Assembly: GCA_028023455.1 (NCBI GenBank)
Contig: JAQFVV010000073.1
Span: 1,411,001 to 1,475,000, forward strand
Reading direction: 5' to 3'
Source: Epiperipatus broadwayi
Lineage: Eukaryota > Onychophora > Udeonychophora > Euonychophora > Peripatidae
DNA: 64,000 nt
Shown: piece by piece, positions 35,960 through 48,600 of the stretch
How positions within the stretch are numbered: the first letter of the stretch is position 1
Layout of the letters: the number at the start of each line of letters is the position of its first letter
Position numbers and translations under genes: made by a program
Notes under the pieces: generated by a model
What the model saw: only the letters and a program-made list of their open reading frames with translations
Databases searched by the model: none
Told to the model about the DNA's origin: nothing

Positions 35960-37310
35960 TATACAATTGAGATGTTTTTGACATTTCAAATATTTTAAAT
36001 GAAGAAGAAGTAACACCAATAAAATCTATGATAAATGAAAACCACTAGTAAATGAAGGAATTGTTATAGATATTTTAAGAGAAGATGATATAAATAGAGA
36101 ACTGTAATAAAGATATATTCTAATTGTTGAAGGATTTCAGTATTGATATTTTATATTCAAGAAAGATAAAAAGAAATATATTAGAATTTGCAGATCTTTC
36201 AATCCTCTATTATTGCTATACAAGATAATTACTAAGTCTATTCCATCTTTATATTCAAATCTATTCAAAAAAAAATCAAGCTAAATTAAGCAAATAATTT
36301 ATAGCACACAAAAATTAATGCAATTATTAAATTAATTAAAAAAATACCAATAAGGATGAGTTGTTATTTTAAATTAGATTTATAGATTATAAAAAAAGTA
36401 TTGATTCTTAAAAGTTAATAAATGTTTGGGACATCAATATGCAAACTTGGGCTATTGTTCAAGTTCGGAAGAATATTTATCATAACATAGAAGTCATGAT
36501 TAAACTACATGGACATAACAAAAAGATTAATAACAGTAAGTCATTATGAAAGGGTGATTCTATTTCACCAAAATGGCCATTTGCAAACAATGTTTTGGGA
36601 AATAAAATGGGAAACTAATGAGAAAACATAATGGAGACTACGTGAATTAATTATATTTATAGATAATGGGATAAATCATTAATAATACTTTGGAAAATGT
36701 TATAAGATTATCAGATAAAAGAAAAAATTGAACAAAATTAAAGATTAATGTTAAAAAAATTAAAGTTTTGCTTAATAGTTTTAAAAAACAAAAATAAAGA
36801 CCAATTACACTTAATCAGAAAATGTTAATAATCATATCTACATTTATTAAAATAATTTACACAAATGCAATTAAATGAATAAAATTAATTATAGAATTAA
36901 AGTTGAACTGAATGCTTTTAATAAATATATTTTTTTAATGATGCCAAGTAGTAGAGTAATAATAAATGTGTTTTATTAGTACTTACTTATGGATATGAAA
37001 CTTGGACACTTAAAATAAGAGCAATATAGAGAATTCAGATCATATAAATAACTATGGGACAATGTAAGTTAATAATTAAATGAGTTGATAAAAAGTGTAA
37101 TACATAGGTGAAAAATGAAAAGAAAGAATTATAATGATTGGATAGAGATACCATGTATGTGTGACTAGGAAAAATATTAATACACTGCAATATTAATACA
37201 CTGTCACTTGAAATCTTAAATTGAATCCCAAAATATTTAAAGGCTTAAAAAGAGGACACATGAGATTTATGAAAAGATAAAAGGTTTGCATGTGTAATAT
37301 AAAAAAATAA
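35960..37310 (+). pseudogene. Decayed LINE reverse transcriptase
   Basis: Ordered remnants of a non-LTR retrotransposon RT in shifting frames. FIDYKKSIDS (about 36379) matches the box with the catalytic Asp and the FD.SH-like segment. NIYHNIEV, and KGDSISP at about 36547, match the LY.N..A and K.G..QG..LSP region. TYGYETWTL at 36984 matches the classic YGCETWTL motif of RTE/CR1-like elements, and an H-bond-rich tail with RGHMRF follows. Many stops and indels. No zinc finger is visible. Old and non-functional. Confidence 0.6.
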
Positions 37311-37433
37311 GCAATACATTTGAGAATACAATTACATTTGAAAGGACAATTTATCCTGCAGTGAATTTTTAAGCTTGAAAATTTAGAAAAATCTAACCAA
37401 ACAACAAAAACAAATATATTTGATAATAATTTT

Positions 37434-38240
37434 TGTAGTCATTCTTTATACTACAGATCCAATAATGAATAATATTTCTGTACTATAATTTTCACTATAC
37501 CACCCTCACATAAGATAGGGATTTCTATTCATTTTTAACGTATGTAGAGTGATGTAATCATAAACATAGCCATAGATGTATGAAAAAATCTACAGTCCCC
37601 AAGATGCACATTTCAGGTTGAACCAGTACTCATTTGTTGACCAGACTACAAATATCTTACACATATCCCTATCATTGTTCACAAATAGCAAATTACTACA
37701 GTTCAATTTATGAGTGTCAAATGTGTTGTCATCACAACTTTGACACAAATTACTTAATGAACGTATATTTAATAATTTTACTATTTTTTTTATTAGGGTA
37801 AATATTATTCAAAAATGCATAATATTTTTGTAGTGTAATTTTCACTACCCCATGCTCATGCAAGGAAGGAACTGGTTTTTATCTACTTTTAATATCTTGT
37901 GGAGGCTTGTAACCATAAACATATGAAAAAAGACATGTGGCAACAATCTATGATCCCAAAGATGCACATTCTATGCACCAGTATTCATTGGTTAACCAAA
38001 CCACAAATATCTTCCACATACCACCATCAGTGTTCAACATTTATATAGATAGCAAATTACTAAAGTTCAGTTGATAAGTGTCAAATGTGCTGTCCTCATA
38101 ACTTTGACAGAAATTACTTAATGAACATATATTTATAATTTGTATTAGTCATTTATTAGACTAGAGATTATCCAAAAAAGAATATTTTTGTAGTATATGT
38201 TTCACTACACCATTTTCATGCAAGGTAAAGACTGCCTACA
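37434..38240. repeat. ~355-bp tandem repeat, about 2.3 units
   Basis: TTCACTAYACC-like anchors fall at 37491, 37841 and 38201. Each full unit holds CATAAACATA, GATGCACATT, ACCAGTATTCATT, ACAAATATCTTNCACATA, GATAAGTGTCAAATGTG and TGACANAAATTACTTAATGA in the same order. A related single unit is at 43480-43960. Some blocks (ACCAGTA, ATCTTCCACATA) resemble the GAACCCAGA hairpin family, so the unit may derive from it. Confidence 0.8.
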
Positions 38241-39281
38241 TTATGTGAGAGTAGTATACTAAAAATTATGCCATAGAAATATTATTAAATATATTTTCTT
38301 TTTTGATATTTCAACTAGTTCATTTAATTTATTTGAAAAAAACTTTTTTTTTCCTGACGAATAATAAATTGAATGAAATATCAGATTTTTTAAAACATAT
38401 TCTCTTTGTTAACTTTTACTAATTATTTTTATACTTTATTATACTTTATTACAGGTTTAGATGTTTAATAAAAGTAGAAAATATCTTGTGACCGTAAATA
38501 ATATTAATATAAAAAATTATATATTATATAAAATTATAATATAATTTTGAAAAAAATATAACTATTTTTTTACTTCATAATAACATGATTACCATTTATA
38601 TTTTTTCTAGTTATTAAAGCTTATTATTTATTTTTTTTTTTTTTAAAAAAACCCACAAAGTTTTATTTTATTTACGAATATTTTTTAATGAATGAATCTA
38701 ACGTTAATTTAAAAAGAAATAAAAGATTAAATAGTAATAATAAAAATCAATATCATAAATAATAATATAATAAGAATGTAAAATGAAAAACAAAAATAAA
38801 AAAGCCATTAAAGTTTTATAAAATATTTATTAGATATAAAATACTGAAAATATTAGTCTTTTTTTTTTTGCGGTTGTTAATTGGTTTTACAAAAAAAAAA
38901 AAAAAAAAATGAAAACAACTATAGAAATTAGAATTAAAAAACTTTTTATATAAATAAATAGTTTGATTTTTTTTTTTATTTTGTTATATATCATCAAAAC
39001 AATTTTAATAGAAATTATATTTCGTAAATATGAATATAAAATATAAATAGTAATGTATCTAAAGTATAATGGACAAATATAACAAATAAATTAAATGACA
39101 ATTAATGATTGTCTGAAGAATTGTGCTGCTATATTTTACTTGTAATTATATACTGCACTACTTTCATCATGAACTAATAAATATTTTCAGAAAAATTCAA
39201 ACTTTATAATTTTTTAAATACATTCAACTGATAATAGTGGTACACAGTTTAAACTGTATCACGTAAATACAATTAAAAAGA
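38241..39281. other. AT-rich DNA, no gene seen
   Basis: Very AT-rich with long poly-A and poly-T runs. Nothing supported. Confidence 0.5.
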
Positions 39282-39394
39282 TAGTCAAGCGTTGATAGCC
39301 GAGAGGTCAGCGCAGTCGCCTTGCAAGCAAGTAGTTGGTTCCAAACGATTGTGGGTTCGCCTCCCGGTCAATGCTATGACATATGAAAAAAAAA
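39282..39394 (+). repeat. tRNA-derived SINE copy (long-head type)
   Basis: GTCAAGCGTTG, A box TAGCCGAGAGG, CCTTGCAAGCAAGTAGTTGG, B box GGTTCGCCTCC in a strong stem (GGG / CCCGG), CAATGCTATGACATATG and an A9 tail. Few differences from 7158-7268, so probably the most recently active of the four copies. Confidence 0.85.
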
Positions 39395-40004
39395 GTATAA
39401 CGAACACGTTTCAAGTGTTATTTACCATTCCTCTCTGAATTTATTAATCTAACTAATGACCCCTAGTAGAGGAATTAAATTGGTGACTTAGATTTAGGAA
39501 TACTAAATTCAAGTACACTCCATGCAACTAAACTATTCCGTTGAATACTTTTCTTTTAAAGATAAAGAGTAGTTTCTAAACATTATAAATTATCACATTT
39601 AGTTGACTCATAGTTATTTGCCATTATATAATGTAAGCAGTTGATTATATATATATTTTTTCTTTTCTATCAACTTTCTTATGCTTTCCTAATTGATTTT
39701 GTATTTTTTTGTACATCCATAGTCTGCGATTTTAAATTCATCGATATTATTATTATTTCTAATCATTGTTTAATTACTACAGTTAGCAATTTGTAAAATA
39801 ATAATTATAATTTTTAAAAAAAAATTATTCTGAATTGTTAATTCTGAGAGCTATCGAATCTTGCATTGAAAGTCAGTATATTATACTTGTCACTTGAATG
39901 TCATATGACTTCCAAGCAATTGAAATTCGATCGTTGGACTAGTTCTATTTAAAACTATAATAGGAATACAGTATTTAAATACAAGTATAGTATATATGCT
40001 TTAT
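39395..40004. other. AT-rich DNA, no gene seen
   Basis: Nothing supported. Confidence 0.45.
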
Positions 40005-40400
40005 ATGTAATTAGAGGGAATTGAACCCAGAATTTTAAGCTCTGTTTAGTCATCCACTCCATTATATATATATATATATATATTGAATATACATGATGAC
40101 ATGCATGAAAAAAAGATATATATATATATATATTTCATGCTGAACCAGCACTCATCAATTGATTCAGATCATCATCTCTCACACATATTTATAACCATTA
40201 CTTGATTTATATTAAGATAACAAATCATCAAACTTTAATGGATGGGCAATCTTCACTCTTCAACTCTTCACCTGTACATATCATTGAAAATCTGATAATG
40301 ACATGTTCAAAGCCCTTGTTTGCCAATTTTGGTGTCATTGTCATGTTGACTATAAGTCATTCTGGCCCCTCATATGTAGAACCTTAAAGCCATTTAAATA
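40005..40400 (+). mobile_element. GAACCCAGA hairpin family, left half
   Basis: AGAGGGAATTGAACCCAGAA, two expanded (AT)n patches, TTTCATGCTGAACCAGCACT, TTCAGATCATCATCTCTCAC and CTTTAATGGATGGGCAATCT, reaching into the central TTTGGTGTCATTGTCAT. The right arm is missing. Confidence 0.78.
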
Positions 40401-40457
40401 CACAGAAGAGGGATGGCAAAATAAGCCTGATTTTGTAATATTGAAAAACAAGTGTAG

Positions 40458-40458
<1 letters not shown>

Positions 40459-40551
<93 letters not shown>
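40459..40551. repeat. (AT)n microsatellite, ~45 units
   Basis: Longest AT run in the window apart from short imperfections at its start. Confidence 0.97.
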
Positions 40552-40552
<1 letters not shown>

Positions 40553-40700
40553 CTAGATGTAATTAGAGATGATTTGAAACCAGACTTTTAAACTCACTTA
40601 AGTCATTCACTTCATCTTATACAGCTGATACACATGAGCACCTACATGAAAAAAAGATAAATGATCTCAAAAATATGTATTTTAGGCTAGGAGTAAATGT
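40552..40700 (+). mobile_element. GAACCCAGA hairpin family, 5' end only
   Basis: GATGTAATTAGAGATGATTT, GAAACCAGACTTTTAAACTC, TGATACACATGAGC and GATAAATGATCTCAAAAATA match the first ~140 bp of the family, then stop. Confidence 0.72.
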
Positions 40701-41849
40701 TGCAAGATCAAAGTTCGAACTGTCACAGCACTTATTTAGAATTTTGAATACTTAATTATTTGAATACTTCACATAATTTTTAAATTTAAATAATTTTGAT
40801 ATGTAAAACATAAAATTAATTGGTCTAAAATTCTATCTTCACATTTCCAAATTCATTATATATATATATATAAAGATCATGTTCTGTGCAATCTAATGAT
40901 AGTTCAGAACTACTATTTTTGGTGATCATATGTCACATGACTAAACAAAAACTGGTTACTTTTAATAATAATAATAATGACAACAGTGATTATCTTTATG
41001 TCTCCACTCTAGAAAAAATTTATTCAAACATCACAACTGTTTATGATAATCAACTTCAAGTTAATTATTTTTTAAAATAAAAATCTTTTTTGACATTCAT
41101 ATTTCCAGTGATAACTTTCTACTCTTACTATGTTAGTTGAACTGTTCAGGTACTTTAATATATTTTAAACCCAGAACAATATTCTTTAATAGCTATTTCA
41201 TGATTTTTTCTGCATCTTTTATTGATATTAATGGCATCTCTCATCTAATTCCAGAATCAGCAAAAATGAAATCCATTTATAACACCTTGATTATTCTCAT
41301 TTCTTGTATGGTGACTTGATGAAATATTAATGACACTAGTGAGAATTAATGTTAACTAGAAAAAAAAATCTGTAAATAACTAATAGCTTTTACAGATCCC
41401 TTGTCAACCAGATCAACTTGCCTAAAGTTATATGAAAACTGAATTTACTTAAACATATAGATTCTCAACCAGTCTCAGTTGTATGATCACTTATTGGTTG
41501 ACTGAAATTTGAAATCTTAGACAGTTTAAAATTTCTAAATTATTTTCTTTAAATAATAATATGTAAAATATGATCAGTTAATTAAAAACATTGTAAATCC
41601 TAGTAAATGGCACATAGGTTGAAATCGAGCATAAAGGTCTGACTACATTGCCGCATGGTAGTTTATGATTATTTCATGACATGTTATGATTTTAAAAACC
41701 ATAATAGAAATATTATATATTATATATGTGGTGCATTAGAATTAAATTTATACTTTGGTAATCTCAGATGTAAATAGATGTACTTTTGACTTATATAAAT
41801 TTAGCACACAATATTTTAATAATTTCTATTATTATAGATTAATAGTATA
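40701..41849. other. AT-rich DNA, no gene seen
   Basis: Short frames at 40886-41080 and 41137-41319 have no recognisable content. Confidence 0.45.
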
Positions 41850-42200
41850 CATCAATTGACACAGAGAGATTGGCAGTTTTTCTATCTTGGATCATTTATC
41901 AGCAAGAAAGAATCTAATACTCAAACAATATGTTATGAATTAAGAGTGGAAATAATTACAATAATAATTCAGGAACATATTTACAAATGTTGAGACCTAT
42001 TTTTAAACACCAATATCAGATTTCTTTAAGCTATGATAATACTTCCTACAAAAATCTATGAAGTTAAATGTTGGACAATATGTGAGAGTTGGATAGTTAA
42101 AATATAAAGTATTGATACTTTTAAAATGTGTATACTGTTAAGAAGTTTTATATATTCCATGAACTGCTAAAAAAATCAGTTTGTGATTAAAAACTGAACT
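41850..42200 (+). pseudogene. Decayed LINE reverse transcriptase, C-terminal part
   Basis: A frame starting near 41868 reads RDWQFFYLGSFISKKESNTQ. It continues into a region typical of LINEs after the RT fingers and palm (YLGS.I, a helix, then I...L..). Later YEVKCWTICES matches the YG.E.W motif, and MCILLRSFIYSMN follows where LINEs have R.LR.I..I.W. Several stops and shifts. The N-terminal RT boxes are absent. Similar in type to 35960-37310. Confidence 0.55.
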
Positions 42201-43402
42201 TTCTCTTTAAATTGTCTTATTTTGATTACATTATAAGATTGTCTATTTTATTGAAAAGGTATGTCCTTGAAAAGGTTAGTAATTAGATAACAAAAGTTCA
42301 ACCAATGTTGATGTGAGTGGATTCCATCATCACAATAATGAAAAAACTTTAAAAAACAAAACAGTTAATAAATCATTCTGAAGAAATGCTGTTTATATAG
42401 TTGCAATGAGTCAAATTTGACAGTACCTAATAATGATATTTGAATGCATATTATTTTAAACATAAATTACAGAGTTATATAATGTGTGTTTTTAAAATAG
42501 ACAATGTTCTATTACTAATTTAAGTAAAATTTGGTATAGTTTATTAATTTTAATAGTAATGCGAAAAATTTGCAAGATTAATTACATAATGATGAAATAG
42601 ATAATATTAATGAATACTAGATGGTACTTACATCTACAGTTTTTATCAGTATAAAGTAATTGACTCTATGGTAATTTTTTACATAAAAATAAATCATGGA
42701 CTTTGTATATATGGGAATGTGACAACTCATCCATCTATAATGAAAGTCACATTTGATCTCAATTATTTTTTTTTTACATTTTGTGCCTCTATATTCATGT
42801 AGCTAATTCATATTTTTCTGTTTCATTTCTGATAATATTCAGATATATTTTATTGATAAAAAACTAGATATTCAGTTGAGTTCAATATTGACAAGCTATT
42901 GGGTACTTTACTTGACTAGAGTCATGAGTAGAGTAGATACATATATTTACTTTTATATCATAATATTCAGACACAATTGTTATTTTTTTTTACATAACCA
43001 TAAATTTTTACTGACTAGAAAATATTGTGTCCTTTAAATCTACAGGTCATTTAATGTGTAAATATCATGACTACATCTTAACTATCAGATTCATCTTAAA
43101 CAAATTGTACCATCTGGTAAAGATCATTATATTAGTAGTTGAATATGATAGTTAGAGTACACATTTTATATTAAGCTTGTTAAAACACAACACAGCATCA
43201 TTGATACATCAAGAAAAACTACAGTGTATCATTTACAGTCATCACATTATATGTATATGTTCAAGTTATCAGTGTGTCTTTCACCCTAACTCAACTCTAC
43301 AGCAATCATTCACCAGCCAGAAATTAGAATAAGCTTTTAAGCCATACATAGCATGTGATATAATTCAATGTCATATACATATTTGAGATATATTTCAATT
43401 TA

Positions 43403-43406
<4 letters not shown>
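42201..43406. other. AT-rich DNA, no gene seen
   Basis: Nothing supported. Confidence 0.45.

Positions 43407-43463
<57 letters not shown>
43407..43463. repeat. (AT)n microsatellite
   Basis: About 28 AT units. Confidence 0.97.
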
Positions 43464-43465
<2 letters not shown>

Positions 43466-43479
43466 CATATATATATATA

Positions 43480-43960
43480 TTCCATAGTAACCTTAAAACA
43501 TATAACTAAAGACATGAAAAATATAAATGATCTCTATAGATGTGCATTTTATGATGAACCAGCACATATGAGTTAGTTCAGATAGTAATATTTAAAACAT
43601 ATCTTCATCATTCGTTTAATGTTATAGAAAAATCAAATTACCACAATTTGATTACAAATGTCAAAGTATCTGCACTCACAATTTTGATAAAAACCACTTT
43701 ATGTAAATATATTAATGATTATTACTAATCATGTATTAAACAAAAGATTATCCCTTGCCTAAATACACACTTTAAATCTCACTTAATGAATAATTGTCTG
43801 TAGTGTTATAGAAGTATCAATATCTGGCTTTCCTAGCACATGTTGACAGTTTTGATAACTCTCACTACACCACTTTTATATAAGGTAGGGACTGGTTTTT
43901 ATCCACTTTTACATCTTATGGAGGAGTCTACAATATGTTGCACTATAATATATATATATA
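43480..43960 (+). repeat. Single diverged unit related to the 355-bp repeat
   Basis: Shares GATGTGCATTTTATGATGAA, ACCAGCAC, CAAATTACCACAATTTGAT, CACTACACCACTTTTATA and GGTAGGGACTGGTTTTTATC with 37434-38240. It carries an insertion of ~90 bp relative to that unit. Confidence 0.65.
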
Positions 43961-45647
43961 TATATTGTTTTATCATGCATGTTTCACCTTATCTTAATCT
44001 TTTATAACTATCCATCAGACCAACTCTCTCATTGTAATATAATTTGATTTTCTAGAATACTTTCCTAGCACACTTTTGATGTTTACACATCTTATTATAT
44101 TCATAATTTCTTTGTGTGTATATATATATATATCGGTGGAAATTTAATAGTTGTATAATATCTGATAAATAATAAGTGATCATATTGTCTTTAAGTTCAC
44201 AAAAGTAAACGATATCATTGGGATCAAAAATCAATCACTCTGAAAAGAATAAATTATAAATTGCATGAATGATAGTTTTAATTTTATTTCAAGTCTGTTG
44301 AGTATAATATGTTTATCTATTATTGTGCATATAGAAATAAAATTTTATTATACATAGCATATATATATATTAAATCATCTTTGGTAAGAAAAGTGTTAAA
44401 TTTATTAAAGTTTTCATAAATAAAAAACAATTCTATAATTTTTCTTGTTTGAACATATTGAAAGTATTATAGATTAAAAAGGTAATACATTTTCATATAC
44501 AAATCATCAAAACAATAAAAATTGATAATAAAACTTATGTTTTAATATATTTCAGAACGCAAGTATTATTGTAATTTTACGATAGATAAAAAAATATATT
44601 TAAAAACAAATAATTTTATATCAAAATAATTTTTCAAAATAAATAAATTTTGCAATCTGAGATCTTCATACAATTTAAAGTGAATGATATAAATCGTAAA
44701 CAAAAAAAATTAAAAATTTACATTTAATATAAAGCTTATATATATATATATGATCACTAGATGGAGTTTATCAATAGCTCTAAACGAGCTTTGTTTTTAT
44801 AAGTAACGAAAGAGAAACAATTCAAAATCTCTATTGTTGACCCTATCTCCATTCAAATTGATCATTTAAATGCAAGCTTAAAAGCAAGTTGAGAAAATTA
44901 TAACTTGTTTTATTAATTATTATATATATATTGAATTAATTCTTTCTATGAATTGTTGTAATAATAATTAATAGAAATGAAATAATATCCTCATTTCTAT
45001 TATATATATATATTGATTCAGTCATAAAAGATCTTGGCTTGGCATGTTAACCGATCTTATTAATTAAATTTAATTTTATATATATCATCGATATTATTTC
45101 TAATTAATACAAAATTAACTCTGTCATTTCTAAATCTAATCCAAACTCTATATGGCAAAGAACAAAAGAAAATATAAGTTACATTGAAGATATCAAGAAT
45201 GAAAAAGTAAATTAATTGTTTTGTGTAACTACTATTAGTAATAACCAATTAATATTGTAATTTCTGCAGCATTTACTTTTTATATAATATGATGCAAAAG
45301 GTATTCTTTTCTATCTCAGAAAGAGACTGCTGAAGTTTTTTTCAGAGTAAAATTTATAGGAGTTATTAAAATATGTAATATAAACTTCATAAAAATTTTA
45401 TGTTAAGATTTATTTCATGGGGTTTTTTTCACAACAAAAATATTAAACTTTTAAGAGATAGGTAAAATTAGACATATTCAGAAAAGAATAGAAGATAAAA
45501 ATATATATAATAGAAAATCATATAACATTAAAATAATAGCTGAAAAACATTTTTTACAAAAATTTTCTTATGATCATGGTTTCATTCATTAACAAACAAA
45601 CCATCTCAAGTGAAGTTATAGTAGATATAAGTAGCATGTATATATAT
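43961..45647. other. AT-rich DNA, no gene seen
   Basis: Several short (AT)n runs. GATCACTAGATGGAGTTTAT at about 44752 links to the repeat near 35265. Nothing coding. Confidence 0.45.
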
Positions 45648-48600
45648 TCTAACCTTGCCTTTGTGCATCCTCACTTCCAGGCAATATAATATAAAACAAA
45701 AATGGGTTATCTCAGTTACCGATTACGTTTGGTTCGATGCAAATAATTAATAAATAAAATATTCTGCATTAAAATTAAATGTTTCACTAGCTCAAATTCA
45801 AAATAAGAATAAGGTTCAGTTTATAAAATAAATCAATAAATATTTAATATTTCATGAGACTTGGAAGTGAAAATACAGGTGACAAGAAAGATTACATTGA
45901 GCCAATATCCCACAGGATACTACCTCAATGGCATAAGAACACTATCCCCCCTTATTACTATTTCAAATAATAAACTTATAGTATTCTTACGACTTTAATA
46001 AATCCTACTCATTAAGATTAAACTAATAATTAAATCTTAATCTCTTATTCATAATAATTTAGCTCAATAAAATCTCAGGTTCATAAAATTATTCTAAGTT
46101 AATTAAAAAATCACTGTAGTAAAACATGAGAAGGGATTTTTATGTCATACTCTACTACACTTAAACTAATAATAACAAATAATAATAATATTCTTCATTG
46201 TATGAACTAATTCTGTATATCTCTTTTCTTTTCACTATCATTTTATTACCATAATAAAATAATAAAATACTATCATATCATCTTTTATTTCCATATAATA
46301 ATGTAAGAAAAATGTGGTAGCATTTATAATCTGACAAATAAAAGTGTGTGGCAATGGATAGCATATAATTCAATGTACCATTATGATAACTAATTTATGA
46401 CCATAAGATAATGTAAAATATGATTACTTAATTAAATGAATACCAAGAAAATATTCAAATTCTTAAAATAATTCTTTATTTATCTTTGTGCAAAAATTAT
46501 ATGTTCGTTTCTATTATTCTGGGTGTATTGTGTGGTCTCATGCAGTGTAGTGGGAGAAATAAACAATCTAGACACACAAATTTTTGAAAACAAAATTAAC
46601 AAAGTTTATTATTAACAATAAAATAAAATAAACAATTTATTTACAATATTTACATCGGATATCCTCACTTTACACCATTTTACATTTTTTATTACTTAGT
46701 TATTAAAAAACAATTTAGAATTATTTTATGTCTTCATTCTGACTTAAAGCAATAATAATAAAATAATACCATTTTATTTATCTCTTTCTAATTAAACTTA
46801 TGATAAATTACATTTATTTATTTTTATTAAAATATATTCTATCCTTAAATATTATTTAATTATACCTTTCTTTCTAAAAAAATATCCATAGAAACATACT
46901 ATGGAAAACATAAAAAATAACATTATCCTGAGTATGGATTTTCTTAAAAATTAAACAATTTTCATCTTGCAATGTCAAAGATGTTACATAAAATATCTAT
47001 CTAATAATTTATTACTAGATTTTGTGGATATCGTTGTTTACTACACTATGTTTATTAAATATAACATATTCCCATTTAGCATTACTTTAATACTATATAG
47101 TTGTAATTACCGATATGTTCCTATTATTTGATAAATACAAAATTATACCTATGCTTATTATTTATATCGTTTTACTTTATAACATTATATTTTTTAAAAA
47201 TATGCAATACTTATTTTAAAACAAAATAAAGCATTTAAAAGTTATTTAACATTTTAAAGAACAACTTTGTTTTATATACTTTATTCTTGAAATTTTATTT
47301 TACTTCCAAAATAAATCCAAAAATATATCTTATGATTCTTTTCTTTTTTCCTTTTAGGATTCATTGGATTTTCAATTCCAATTTATACAAATTCTACTTC
47401 TTCTAAGTAAATGAACTTATCTCATTCAAATGATAGCATATCTTAAACTCTAAATTATCTATTATTTCTTTTCAAATATATCATACTGAATGATGTAGTT
47501 ACATTGGAAATCTAGATAGCGAATAGATGAGTAGGAAGGGAAGCAAAACTAGAGTATAACTCATAGCATATATCAAAAATATCATGGCACAGTGTATCTA
47601 CAAGAAATAGAGGCATGACCTAGTCTAATGTCCTCCAATACTATCAATGATGTCAAGCTATTCCTTCAGCTTTATTAAAACATCAATACTTAAAGAAAAA
47701 TAGACACTGTCCAAAATAAATATACAATTACAGGGCTTTGTTAACTGCATTGCATATCCACTAAGATTATAAAATATTCTTCATATTCCCTCATCACATC
47801 CTATTATAACATCATCTTGGGTTCATGTTTACCATAGTACTACCAAGTCACTATCTTATTCTTATTTCCTAAAAGATTTATCACATCTTACACCGACAAA
47901 AATAACTATCTTGCATATTCAAAAACAATAAATAAAATTCATTTATAATTAGAGCGATCTCACTGATCCACAAGAAAAGTTTGCTTACTTCCTTATTTTA
48001 TATTCTAAAACATATACAAACTAATCAGATAATACTTTGAACATCCAATAATATGAAAGTTTTTTTAAAAGAATCACATAAATATTTATTATCATGTTGG
48101 GTTATATTACTAGTATAAAATTATAGTATGCATATTTCCAAAATAAATCTTAATCTCATAATGTTTAAAGGGTTGTACAAAATGTGTTTACATATAATTA
48201 AAACATTTATACTTCCATTCATTATTATTCATAGGCAATCTAAAAAAGAAATCAAAATATACATCATAAAAATATCAATATTCATTAACTATTACCAAGT
48301 GATATTAGCTTGTTATCACCTATGCAGTCTTCGGTTTTCCATCCACTAGATATAGTATTGCATACATGAAAATACATTTATACTTTTACTTAAAATGTTC
48401 TTATTTAAATTATTATATTATAGGATTTTAATATTATAAATAGATTAATGTTCATGTTCCTAATCTTATAAACTAGAAAATTTACATTTAAAATAAATAG
48501 TAATAAATGAAAATCATATTTACATAACTTCAGCTGAAAAATGAATGTTCTTTATAAGTCCAAAAATTTCCATTTTCTTTCTCAAAAGCTTTTTTTTTAA

